A stretch of 19,171 nucleotides of DNA from Candidatus Woesearchaeota archaeon (GTDB lineage Archaea > Nanobdellota > Nanobdellia > Woesearchaeales > WJKV01): contig JAHWHE010000034.1 of the NCBI GenBank assembly GCA_019323495.1, positions 1 to 19,171 of the forward strand. The letters run 5' to 3'. The number at the start of each line of letters is the position of its first letter. Position 1 is the first letter of the stretch. The notes under the pieces are model-generated. The model ran no database searches. It was not told the DNA's origin and saw only the letters and a list, made by a program, of their open reading frames with translations. Shown here piece after piece: positions 7,370-13,779 of the stretch. Both the position numbers and the translations under genes were made by a program.

Positions 7370-7374
7370 CTTTT

Positions 7375-7617
7375 CTACCTCTTTCTTCCTTCTTTGATTT
7401 TTTTTACAATTATTGCTTTTTTGTTCCTGCCCATCTCATCGCCCCTTGTTAAAGCGAACAAGACCTCATCATATTGTTCGAACACCAAGTTCGATACAGG
7501 AACAAACTCTATTTCCGCGCCGTTAGGGAGAGCTTTTAGGCTCCCTCTTATTGTCTTTGTTTCTGGATCGCGCTTAACCCTGAATATTCTGCCTCTTCTT
7601 AATATTTTCTTAGCCAT
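7375..7617 (-). CDS. Small OB/cold-shock-like array protein C (80 aa)
   Basis: More diverged copy. It keeps the opening RRGRIFRVK, the second strand IRGSLK, the third strand AEIEFVPV and the closing basic strand KAIIVKKIKEGRKR. The VEFE strand of the others is replaced by EVLFALTRGDE. Both ends are strongly basic. It lies 14 bp after D and 5 bp before B. No clear Shine-Dalgarno is present; expression probably depends on the operon. Confidence 0.7.
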   Translation of the reverse strand: MAKKILRRGRIFRVKRDPETKTIRGSLKALPNGAEIEFVPVSNLVFEQYDEVLFALTRGDEMGRNKKAIIVKKIKEGRKR

Positions 7618-7631
7618 AAAAAAAGTTAAAA

Positions 7632-7880
7632 TTATTTGATTATCTTGACAATTTTAACTCTTCTTTCGCCGACAGTTCTTCCTTCTGGTTTCCTTGGAAG
7701 AGGTTCGAATTCAACAATTGTTCCAAGCATCAATTTGCTCTTCATACTGTATGGTGCTTCGAATGAAACATCTGCTCCAAACCTGTCTTGCTGCAAAGTG
7801 CCTTCGATTAATTCTACATTGCTACTTCTTGCAGGGGATGATGCCTTTTTCAGTTGTACTATTCTTCCTACTCTTGTCAT
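7632..7880 (-). CDS. Small OB/cold-shock-like array protein D (82 aa)
   Basis: Core: VGRIVQLKK, then EGTLQQDRFGADVSFEAPYSM, then LGTIVEFEPLP and VKIVKIIK. Of the array members this one and E come closest to a cold-shock layout (GTL..DRFGADVSFE against GxI..D.G.DVFVH), though the aromatic triad is absent. A strong Shine-Dalgarno, GAGGTGATAAT, precedes the ATG and fixes the start. It lies 20 bp downstream of E. Confidence 0.75.
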   Translation of the reverse strand: MTRVGRIVQLKKASSPARSSNVELIEGTLQQDRFGADVSFEAPYSMKSKLMLGTIVEFEPLPRKPEGRTVGERRVKIVKIIK

Positions 7881-7900
7881 ATTATCACCTCATATTTTAT

Positions 7901-8161
7901 TTAACCGATAACTTTTGTGATCGTTACCCATTGCTCGTGTCTTTCCCTGTACTTCACACCTTCTCTCTCAACAGGCTCGAATTCAACAACAACATTCAAG
8001 CCTAGTTTCTTAACATTGACTTCCTCTAGCGGTGTTATGAATTTCACCTGGCCTCCGCCTCTCAAGTTCAAGATGGTTCCGCTGACTACTTTGCTCGGTC
8101 CGCCGCCCCTGAATGGACTCTTTCCTATTTTGATGTCTATTATCCTTCCTTGCCTTGCCAT
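7901..8161 (-). CDS. Small OB/cold-shock-like array protein E (86 aa)
   Basis: Core: GRIIDIKIGK, a Gly/Pro loop (FRGGGPSK), VSGTILNLRGGGQVKFITP, LGLNVVVEFEPVER and VTITKVIG. The GTIL..RGGGQVKF strand pair links this copy to F and G (which have TDKGGEHVFF and MDGGGQGFLF), so E bridges the two branches of the family. Its ATG begins one base after the stop of F, so the two are probably translationally coupled. Confidence 0.75.
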   Translation of the reverse strand: MARQGRIIDIKIGKSPFRGGGPSKVVSGTILNLRGGGQVKFITPLEEVNVKKLGLNVVVEFEPVEREGVKYRERHEQWVTITKVIG

Positions 8162-8162
8162 T

Positions 8163-8408
8163 TTATTTGTATTCCGCAGGCTTCAGACTCAATGCAATCT
8201 TGTCTTTAAGATTTCTTTCTGTCCTGCCTGGCCCCCATTTTGTAACAGTCACATAACTATTCCATTTGAATTTGTGTTTATCAGCTTCTGCAATTGGTAT
8301 TGAAAAGAAAACATGTTCGCCGCCTTTGTCAGTCCTGACAAGGGTGCCTTCATACTTGCCTAAATTCTGGTTTCGTCTGCCGTCCCGAATCCTAAAGACT
8401 ATTACCAT
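8163..8408 (-). CDS. Small OB/cold-shock-like array protein F (81 aa), first gene of the array
   Basis: Core: FRIRDGRR, YEGTLVRTDKGGEHVFFSIP, then FKWNSYVTVTKWGPGR and DKIALSLKP. HVFFS is close to the VFVH motif of cold-shock proteins. I chose the ATG at 8408 because a strong GAGGTGA lies 8 nt upstream (8417-8423) and the resulting 81 aa fits the family. The frame extends in-phase to an ATG at 8462, adding 18 residues, and a TATA box at 8484-8491 would place a leaderless start there, so both starts remain possible. It is the promoter-proximal gene of the six-gene run. Confidence 0.75.
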   Translation of the reverse strand: MVIVFRIRDGRRNQNLGKYEGTLVRTDKGGEHVFFSIPIAEADKHKFKWNSYVTVTKWGPGRTERNLKDKIALSLKPAEYK

Positions 8409-8415
8409 TATCCAG

Positions 8416-8423
8416 CTCACCTC
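8416..8423 (-). promoter_or_regulatory. Shine-Dalgarno that decides the start of array gene F
   Basis: GAGGTGAG on the minus strand, about 8 nt before the ATG at 8408. It is the same motif as in front of D, the copy at 15121 and the membrane protein at 15492. Confidence 0.6.
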
Positions 8424-8461
8424 ATTTTTGCTAACTTTTTTGTTTATAAAAACACTATTCA

Positions 8462-8491
8462 TATATAAACCTATCTGTGCTCGCTTTTAAA
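8462..8491 (-). promoter_or_regulatory. Promoter region of the six-gene array with two candidate TATA boxes
   Basis: The minus strand holds GTTTATAT (about 8462-8469), which would give a leader of about 30 nt carrying the Shine-Dalgarno. It also holds GTTTAAAA (8484-8491), which would start RNA at the upstream ATG. No other convincing promoter is seen within the array. Confidence 0.5.
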
Positions 8492-8563
8492 CAAATTCAC
8501 TCGGTAGAAACAATAGATATTAACTACTAATGACTGAACAATAATAAAAATGTTCTGACAATA

Positions 8564-8571
8564 TTTATATA
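8564..8571 (+). promoter_or_regulatory. TATA box of the lipoprotein gene
   Basis: TTTATATA gives a predicted start near 8594, followed at once by AAAGGTGA as Shine-Dalgarno before the ATG at 8604. Confidence 0.6.
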
Positions 8572-8603
8572 TGATATTACATTAACCAAAGCAAAGGTGA
8601 AAG

Positions 8604-9017
8604 ATGAGCAGCACAAATAGCAGAAAAATTGTTCTTTTTGCATTTATCGCATTAGTAATGATCATGCTATTCCTGACAGGTTGTTTGATGCCGCCTGATG
8701 TGGAACAAGCAAAAACAGATGCTCCCACAGGGCTGTCTGTGCAGGAGATTGACAAAGCAGTCGCAAGCGGAGACCAGGAATGCATCGAAGACATTAAGCA
8801 GAAATGCGCAGAACTGCTTGAGGTAGATCTTAATCCTGTCGTAGTTGAACAACCGCAAACAGTCCAGCAACCGCCAATAGTAAACGATCCAAGCATCATA
8901 GTAGTTGAAGCAGAGCAAGAAACACAGCCAGAATCAGCTGAGCTTGTTGAACAACTAAACCAGCAAAACCAGATACAGATTGTCTATGATGAAAATTTAT
9001 CTCTAGAGAATTCTTAG
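8604..9017 (+). CDS. Small lipoprotein with Gln/Glu-rich tail (137 aa)
   Basis: N-terminus SRK is followed by a hydrophobic core (9-24) and a lipobox LTGC (24-27), which predicts lipidation at Cys27 and an outer-surface location. The mature part holds a short helical segment with two Cys (ECIEDIKQKCAELL). A low-complexity tail follows, rich in Gln, Pro and Glu (VVVEQPQTVQQPP, ESAELVEQLNQQNQIQ), probably disordered. I recognise no family. A strong AAAGGTGA Shine-Dalgarno sits 3 nt upstream of the ATG. It is divergent from the OB-like array (141-bp shared control region) and convergent with copy G. Confidence 0.72.
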   Translation: MSSTNSRKIVLFAFIALVMIMLFLTGCLMPPDVEQAKTDAPTGLSVQEIDKAVASGDQECIEDIKQKCAELLEVDLNPVVVEQPQTVQQPPIVNDPSIIVVEAEQETQPESAELVEQLNQQNQIQIVYDENLSLENS

Positions 9018-9051
9018 AAAATCAAAGGAAAATTAAAAAACAAAATAAAAT
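9018..9051 (-). terminator. T-rich terminator of OB-like gene G
   Basis: On the minus strand the gap after G reads as repeated T-runs (TTTTATTTTG, TTTTTTAATTTT). This is typical archaeal intrinsic termination. Confidence 0.35.
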
Positions 9052-9282
9052 TTATTCAGACTTTTTTAGACGGATCGCAAGTCTGTTTCTTTCCCTGTGC
9101 ATTGTCCCTTCGCTCCATTTCTCTACTTCAACTAGGCTGTTTATTTTCAAGCCAGGGTCAGTGCTCTTTGGGATTTTGAAAAGAAAGCCTTGTCCTCCGC
9201 CGTCCATTCTGTAAATGGTACCTTGAAGGTAATTTCCTTGATGTTTCAATTCCCTTACTCTATATTGTGCTTTTCTTGCCAT
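9052..9282 (-). CDS. Dispersed OB/cold-shock-like paralogue G (76 aa)
   Basis: Clear relative of array copy F: YRVRELK, LQGTIYRMDGGGQGFLFKIP, LKINSLVEVEKWSEGTMHRE and LAIRLKKSE align along their full length with F's GTLVRTDKGGEHVFF and VTVTKWGPGRTERN. GQGFLF has an aromatic-rich strand like RNP1 of cold-shock proteins. It is a monocistronic gene 0.6 kb upstream of the array on the same strand, separated from it by the divergent lipoprotein gene. A TATA box 28 nt before the ATG and no Shine-Dalgarno suggest leaderless expression, unlike several array members. Confidence 0.75.
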   Translation of the reverse strand: MARKAQYRVRELKHQGNYLQGTIYRMDGGGQGFLFKIPKSTDPGLKINSLVEVEKWSEGTMHRERNRLAIRLKKSE

Positions 9283-9306
9283 TTTAAAAATAAGAATGCA
9301 TTTGTG

Positions 9307-9314
9307 TTATAAAT
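9307..9314 (-). promoter_or_regulatory. TATA box of OB-like gene G
   Basis: ATTTATAA on the minus strand, centred about 28 nt before the ATG at 9282. Confidence 0.55.
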
Positions 9315-9367
9315 ATCTTTCTATTTCAGACTAAAGAAAAGAAATTCACATTGACCTCTTTATTCGG

Positions 9368-9676
9368 TTATTTCATGCTTGATTCTATCTTGCTTAAGAC
9401 CTTGTTTACTGTTACAAACAAATTCCTGTCAGTGTGTTCTGCTGCATAGTTTTTTCCATTGTCAATCAGGTGGCCGTGTACTTCAAATATGTTTCCCTGG
9501 CTAATCTGTTTCATGTGGAGCCTGAAACTTTCGAACTTCTCACTGCTGTCACTAAGTCGTCTTACATAGTTTCCAATAATCTTCTTAAGAATTACCATGG
9601 TTCCGCCATCCAAGTCTCTGAAGCCACTGAGTTCTATGTTACCGCCTAATTTTATAGTCTCTGCGTCTTCTTCCAT
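9368..9676 (-). CDS. HPF/RaiA (S30AE)-like ribosome-associated protein, 102 aa
   Basis: The layout follows the S30AE fold: strand IELSGFRDL, a helix ILKKIIGNYVRRLSDSSEKF, strand SFRLHMKQIS, strand FEVHGHLIDNGKNYAAEHT, and a closing helix DRNLFVTVNKVLSKIESSMK. The last two elements match the bacterial HPF/RaiA core (V.l...g..l.a...d.d.y.AId....kl..ql). Such proteins bind the small-subunit mRNA channel and store idle ribosomes. I chose the ATG at 9676 because GGGGGTG precedes it and a TATA box predicts a start near 9703, downstream of the alternative ATG at 9709 (113 aa). Sequence similarity is modest, so the family call is inference. Confidence 0.55.
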   Translation of the reverse strand: MEEDAETIKLGGNIELSGFRDLDGGTMVILKKIIGNYVRRLSDSSEKFESFRLHMKQISQGNIFEVHGHLIDNGKNYAAEHTDRNLFVTVNKVLSKIESSMK

Positions 9677-9724
9677 ACAACACCCCCAATTTATACTGTT
9701 ATTATTCATACATAGTTAAATGTC

Positions 9725-9732
9725 TATTTAAG
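9725..9732 (-). promoter_or_regulatory. TATA box of the HPF-like gene
   Basis: CTTAAATA on the minus strand predicts a start near 9703, giving a leader of about 27 nt with a G-rich Shine-Dalgarno before the ATG at 9676. Confidence 0.5.
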
Positions 9733-9762
9733 CTTTTCGGTGAAATGGGGTTATAAAGGGTA

Positions 9763-9775
9763 TAAACCTGGTTTA
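9763..9775. repeat. Perfect palindrome upstream of the HPF-like gene
   Basis: TAAACC-T-GGTTTA lies about 30 bp upstream of the HPF-like TATA box and just downstream of the TPR gene stop. It is a possible regulator site; no bound protein is known. Confidence 0.35.
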
Positions 9776-9789
9776 CAAAAGAATTAGCT

Positions 9790-11100
9790 TTAGCCCCCTC
9801 TTAATTTCTTGATGCAGGATCTTGCAGCATCCATGTCTTTTTCAGGGACATTCCATGTTTCAGACATCTGGATTATGTGATTTGCAATATCAAACACTTC
9901 CTGCAAGACAAATGCAGCACTAGCAGGTTCGCTCATTGAATTCAGGCAGCCTGCTTTTCTGCTTAACGCATCGAGCATGTTACAGTAGATCGCAGAATCG
10001 TTAGGGCATAGCTCTGACGCTTTTCTGAATTCTGCAAGTGCTTTTTCAGAGTACATTAATATTTGGTCCGACCCTTCTGTTAGATCTGCAAATTTAAGAT
10101 AAGTTGCCCCCAATATGTTGTGGCCTCTTTCATACTTGGGATTTGATTCAATGGCTTTCAGCAATAATCGCTCAGCAGTTGTAAGACATTGATTTTTCTT
10201 TTCTTTTTCCTTTTTGATTTCAGCAAGCTGCAGATTATAGAATGCATATCTGGTATGAAGGACAGCATTTGCATGAGCTCGTTCAAATTCATTGTTGAGA
10301 TTGTTAGCAAGACCGAGGCCGCGCGAATACAATATCCCCGCCATTCTTTCTCTGAGATCTAATTCATCAATCAATTTTTTGATTATTTCACTGTTGCCTT
10401 GATTATCTGGCTTCTTGAGAGAGGTATGGATCGCGTATGTTTCTGCAAGGATTTTCAGGGAGATCATGTCTGCATGTGCAAATGGATTGCCATAGTCTAA
10501 AGCTCTGGTAAGATTATTGGCAGCTACCTGGATGTATTCAGAAGCTCTTCTTTTATGACCTGTTTGGTCTTCGAGCCTGGCTAATCTTAGATAGAAAGTT
10601 CCTGCGAGAAAGTTCGCAAACGCTCTTGTACTTTTATCGAGTTCGTCATCCAAGAAAACTGTTTCAAGTTTTGCAACTATGTCTCTATAGTGTCTTCTGA
10701 CAGCGTCAAAATCTCTGCCCTTTCTTAACTGATCGCGCTGGTGCCATTCATTGAAGAATCTTGCTTCAGCGAGGATAAACAACGGGCTTTTATTTGCATC
10801 TGCTCTTACTGCTGCTTTCTTGTAAAATACTTCTGCCTGCTTTATATTATACTGATAAACATTCGATACGATCTGGTCGCACAGTTCTTCGAGCGATTCT
10901 TCTTGCGTTTTTTCTTCCTCTGCCTCTTTTTTCTCACCGGTGCTGGTGCTTGTTATGGGAGTTTTTTGCAAAGGCACTTCTACAAGCTCGTCAACAGTCT
11001 GTTTTTTTTCAGCAGGCACGCAAGAAAGAGAGAGCACACTAAGAGCAACTGCTGCTGAAGAAGGTACAATATATCCGCCCCAATTTCCCAAAATAAACAT
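9790..11100 (-). CDS. TPR-like exported or lipid-anchored protein (436 aa)
   Basis: The N-terminus is hydrophobic (11-26) and ends in SLSC (Cys27), a weak lipobox. The n-region lacks basic residues, so secretion is plausible but not certain. A Thr/Glu/Lys-rich linker (about 28-75) leads into a helical body with tetratricopeptide-like pairs, for example AERLLLKAIESNPKYERGHN with ILGATYLKFADL, then ALAEFRKASELCPNDSAIYC. TPR arrays bind peptides and build complexes. The gene is 38 bp downstream of the sigma factor gene on the same strand but has its own TATA box, so co-transcription is only partial or absent. No specific family recognised. Confidence 0.68.
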   Translation of the reverse strand: MFILGNWGGYIVPSSAAVALSVLSLSCVPAEKKQTVDELVEVPLQKTPITSTSTGEKKEAEEEKTQEESLEELCDQIVSNVYQYNIKQAEVFYKKAAVRADANKSPLFILAEARFFNEWHQRDQLRKGRDFDAVRRHYRDIVAKLETVFLDDELDKSTRAFANFLAGTFYLRLARLEDQTGHKRRASEYIQVAANNLTRALDYGNPFAHADMISLKILAETYAIHTSLKKPDNQGNSEIIKKLIDELDLRERMAGILYSRGLGLANNLNNEFERAHANAVLHTRYAFYNLQLAEIKKEKEKKNQCLTTAERLLLKAIESNPKYERGHNILGATYLKFADLTEGSDQILMYSEKALAEFRKASELCPNDSAIYCNMLDALSRKAGCLNSMSEPASAAFVLQEVFDIANHIIQMSETWNVPEKDMDAARSCIKKLRGG

Positions 11101-11127
11101 TCCAGTTTATTCAATATTCCTAAGAAA

Positions 11128-11135
11128 TATTTAAA
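11128..11135 (-). promoter_or_regulatory. TATA box of the TPR-like gene
   Basis: TTTAAATA-type box in the 38-bp gap after the sigma gene, centred about 31 nt before the ATG at 11100. Confidence 0.5.
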
Positions 11136-11138
11136 GTT

Positions 11139-13193
11139 TTACTTGGCCGTTTTTAAAGTGCTTTTATTATCAGCGCTGTCCAGGAAACCTAATAGCTTTC
11201 TACTTCTTGTAGGATGCTGCAATTTTCGTACAGCTTTTGCCTCTATCTGCCTGACTCTCTCCCTTGTCACTTTGAATATTCTGCCTACTTCCTCTAGTGT
11301 ATAAGTCTCGCCATTGTCAAGGCCGTATCTCAATTTTATTATCTCTCTTTCCCTGAAGCTTAATGTGTGCAGCACTTTTTCAATTTTCTCTTTCAATAGT
11401 TGGCGAGTCACGCAATCTAACGGATCTTCAAAAGTATCGTCGGCGATAAATTCTCCAAAAAGAGTATCATCACCTTCACTTATAGGGCGACTGAAAGAAA
11501 TCGGATATTTCGAAACTTTTTTAACTACTTTGACTTGATCAACAGTCATGCCTGTTTCTATCGCGATATCCTCTATGTCTGGATTTCTCTTAAGTCTTTG
11601 AGTCAATTTCCGCTCTGCTGTTCTTACTTTTCCCATAGCTTCTATCATGTGAATGGGAATTCTTATTGTTCTTCCATGGTCTCCAATCGCCCTTGTTATT
11701 GCCTGCCTAATCCACCAGGTTGCATATGTAGAGAATTTATACCCTCTTTTGTATTCAAATTTTTCAACCGCAGCCATTAAGCCTATGTTTCCTTCCTGCA
11801 TTAAGTCCTGGAAACTCAAACCCCTGTTCTTGTATTTTTTTGCGACGCTGACAACCAACCTGAGATTTCCGCTTGCAAGCTCTCGTGCGGAATTTTCATA
11901 CAGATTGTTATAGTAATGAATTCTTTCTATTCTTTTTCTAAGCGAATCAGGATTTTCCATGCAGACATCAACAAGGCCTTTAAGCATGTCATTTAGATCG
12001 CTGATTTTTCTCCTGCTGGCTTTCTTGCGCTTTAATCGCTTAATTTCTTGGCTAAGACTATACATATTATCATGGAACGCAAACATTTTCTTCATTATTT
12101 TTTTTATGACTTTTGGCCTTATGCAAAGCTCTTCGAGCAGGATGCCTCCCCTTCTATGCCTGTCACTTATCGCTTGCATTAGTTGTGTTTCCTCTTTTTT
12201 TGCCAATTCCCGTTCGTTTAGCGCGAGATAGTCGCGTCTGTTCCACGAAAGTATCAATCTGAGCGTTGAGATATAATGAGGAAGCACCTCGGCAAGTTTC
12301 TCTATTTTTTTTGCCCCCTTATTTGTCATAAAAACCTTGCTTGGAGCATATTTTCCAGGTTGAGTTTTTTCTTCTAAATTGACTTTTTCAAGTACCTCGA
12401 GAGCTTCGCGCATGCCCAAGTCTGAACCTAGAATTGTATGGTACATCATCGCGCGGTAAGCTTCAATTTTTTTTGCGCACCCTATCTCTTCCTCCCAGGA
12501 CAATAACGGGCACTCCCCCATCTGATTAAAATAAAGCTTGATAGGATCTTCGACTTTTCTTTCTGGACTGCTTGGAATATCTTCATCTGCTTCATCTTTT
12601 TTCACAGCTGATGCAGATTCTACTTTATCTTCAAGTTGTTTTGCAGGCTGCGAAGTATCCTTTGATGTGTCTTTTAGTTTTTCATCCTTCTTTACTGCCT
12701 TTTTCCTGGGCTTTGGCAGTCTGGAAAATGTTTTTATCCTATACAATTCAAGCAAGTCAAGATACGCATCTGTTGTAATCGAGTCGCGGCTCTCGTCTAG
12801 AATTATGTCGCCTGCTTCCTTAAAAGTTATTTTGCGGCCATTAGACTCTGCCCTTCTAAGCAGAGCGCTTAATTTTTTTCCGTCGAGACAAGGATTTTTC
12901 AGCAGGCTTTCAAGCAGTCTTTTTTTATCTATTTGATCAACACCGAGGCCGGTTGCTTCAAGATACTCAGCAAAAGTGAACATCGCGTTCTCATAACCAG
13001 GTGCAGATTCGTCTCCAACAAGGGCATCGCCGGCATCAAAAAAAGACAATTGTCCGCCGTAAATCTCTGCTTTTCGCAGCAGCATCTCTAGCTTGTTTCT
13101 ATCTATGTGCTTGCTCCTCCATAATTGCTGATACAAAGAACTAGCCCTTTGAGAGTATCCTAGTTTTTTAGCATTTTTATACCCCAAATACAT
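11139..13193 (-). CDS. Bacterial-type primary sigma-70 factor (RpoD/SigA-like) in an archaeal context
   Basis: 684 aa. Region 1.2 is at about 214-244 ([20 protein letters not shown]). A divergent non-conserved region spans 245-430. Region 2 is at 433-506: the core-binding [20 protein letters not shown] and the promoter-melting [18 protein letters not shown] with both Trp. Region 3 is at 507-585, including the 3.2 finger around [17 protein letters not shown]. Region 4 is at about 590-670, with the -35 helix-turn-helix [20 protein letters not shown]. Every diagnostic residue of a group 1 sigma is present. In bacteria this protein directs RNA polymerase to -10/-35 promoters. Residues 31-155 hold two similar modules resembling region 1.1, followed by a charged linker (157-212). 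The flanking genes and the gene's own TATA box are archaeal. Whether it binds the archaeal polymerase is unknown. The start is the first ATG after the TATA box. Confidence 0.93.
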   Translation of the reverse strand: MYLGYKNAKKLGYSQRASSLYQQLWRSKHIDRNKLEMLLRKAEIYGGQLSFFDAGDALVGDESAPGYENAMFTFAEYLEATGLGVDQIDKKRLLESLLKNPCLDGKKLSALLRRAESNGRKITFKEAGDIILDESRDSITTDAYLDLLELYRIKTFSRLPKPRKKAVKKDEKLKDTSKDTSQPAKQLEDKVESASAVKKDEADEDIPSSPERKVEDPIKLYFNQMGECPLLSWEEEIGCAKKIEAYRAMMYHTILGSDLGMREALEVLEKVNLEEKTQPGKYAPSKVFMTNKGAKKIEKLAEVLPHYISTLRLILSWNRRDYLALNERELAKKEETQLMQAISDRHRRGGILLEELCIRPKVIKKIMKKMFAFHDNMYSLSQEIKRLKRKKASRRKISDLNDMLKGLVDVCMENPDSLRKRIERIHYYNNLYENSARELASGNLRLVVSVAKKYKNRGLSFQDLMQEGNIGLMAAVEKFEYKRGYKFSTYATWWIRQAITRAIGDHGRTIRIPIHMIEAMGKVRTAERKLTQRLKRNPDIEDIAIETGMTVDQVKVVKKVSKYPISFSRPISEGDDTLFGEFIADDTFEDPLDCVTRQLLKEKIEKVLHTLSFREREIIKLRYGLDNGETYTLEEVGRIFKVTRERVRQIEAKAVRKLQHPTRSRKLLGFLDSADNKSTLKTAK

Positions 13194-13199
13194 CCCTCT

Positions 13200-13207
13200 C
13201 TCCGGAG
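13200..13207. repeat. CTCCGGAG palindrome at the predicted sigma transcription start
   Basis: An 8-bp perfect palindrome lies where the TATA box predicts transcription of the sigma gene to begin, 7 bp before the ATG. It could be a regulator site. Its GGAG half could also serve as a Shine-Dalgarno. It is short enough to arise by chance. Confidence 0.35.
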
Positions 13208-13227
13208 TTTTGGAGAAAAATACAAAA

Positions 13228-13235
13228 TATATAAA
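13228..13235 (-). promoter_or_regulatory. Archaeal TATA box of the sigma-70 gene
   Basis: TTTATATA on the minus strand predicts a start near 13205, 12 nt before the ATG. It has the form used by the other genes here and no TTGACA/TATAAT pair accompanies it. Confidence 0.55.
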
Positions 13236-13285
13236 TGTTGTTTGTAACAGAAAGGTGGTTTAAGATTATTTATAAGCAATAAGCA

Positions 13286-13293
13286 TTTATATA
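13286..13293 (+). promoter_or_regulatory. TATA box of the ASCH gene
   Basis: TTTATATA centred 25 nt before the ATG at 13314, favouring that codon over the ATG at 13305. Confidence 0.6.
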
Positions 13294-13313
13294 ACAATCA
13301 AATTATGATCAAC

Positions 13314-13739
13314 ATGGAGCATCTAGCAATAATGAAAAAGTCATGGAAGTTGATTCCTAAAATCCTGACAGGCGAGAAAAAGATAGAATCAAGATGGTAC
13401 ATGGCTAAGTACGCTCCATGGAACCGGATAAAATCCGGCGAAACAATCTACTTCAAGGACAGCGGTGAAAAGCTAACAGCAAAAGCAACTATTGAAAAAG
13501 TTCTTCAGTTCGAAAATCTGAATGAAGCAAAAGTGAAAGTATTGCTTGACAAATATGCAGCAGACTTAGGGATAAAGAACGCACCAGAGGACCTAAAATT
13601 CTTGAAAAACAAGAAATACTGCATTTTGATCTTCCTGAAAAACGCACAAAAGATCGAGCCGTTCAATATCAACAAGACCGGCTTCGGAAATGCCTGCGCC
13701 TGGATCTGCGCAGATAGCATCGAGACATTGAGGACATAG
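13314..13739 (+). CDS. ASCH domain protein (141 aa)
   Basis: MEHLAIMKKSWKLIPKILTGEKKIESRWY is the start of the ASCH fold, in which a conserved G-x-K-x-x-E-x-R segment (GEKKIESR) lines the binding groove. WNRIKSGETIYFKDSG follows as the second motif strand, and GNACAWICADSIE closes the domain. ASCH proteins are PUA-related and bind RNA or act on modified nucleosides; the target here is unknown. I start at 13314 because the TATA box lies 25 nt upstream; an ATG 9 nt earlier gives three more residues. The gene is divergent from the sigma gene and 40 bp upstream of e-MtaB, which has its own promoter. Confidence 0.8.
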   Translation: MEHLAIMKKSWKLIPKILTGEKKIESRWYMAKYAPWNRIKSGETIYFKDSGEKLTAKATIEKVLQFENLNEAKVKVLLDKYAADLGIKNAPEDLKFLKNKKYCILIFLKNAQKIEPFNINKTGFGNACAWICADSIETLRT

Positions 13740-13749
13740 ACCCAAAACC

Positions 13750-13757
13750 TTTATATT
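13750..13757 (+). promoter_or_regulatory. TATA box of the e-MtaB gene
   Basis: TTTATATT centred 26 nt before the ATG at 13780: a textbook leaderless archaeal promoter. Confidence 0.65.
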
Positions 13758-13779
13758 TTCTATTAAAAACAGCCTGTTT

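Noticed and set aside
7632..7660. TTGACA-like string near the end of array gene D as a bacterial -35 box
   Set aside because: It is inside coding sequence and has no TATAAT partner at a suitable distance.
10741..11058. Plus-strand frames rich in Phe, Leu and Cys opposite the TPR-like gene
   Set aside because: Low-complexity mirror of the Glu/Lys-rich linker; no promoter or Shine-Dalgarno.
11139..13193. Assembly chimera as the explanation of the sigma gene
   Set aside because: Archaeal-type promoters and genes continue without a break on both sides and the gene itself has an archaeal TATA box; not excluded, but less likely.
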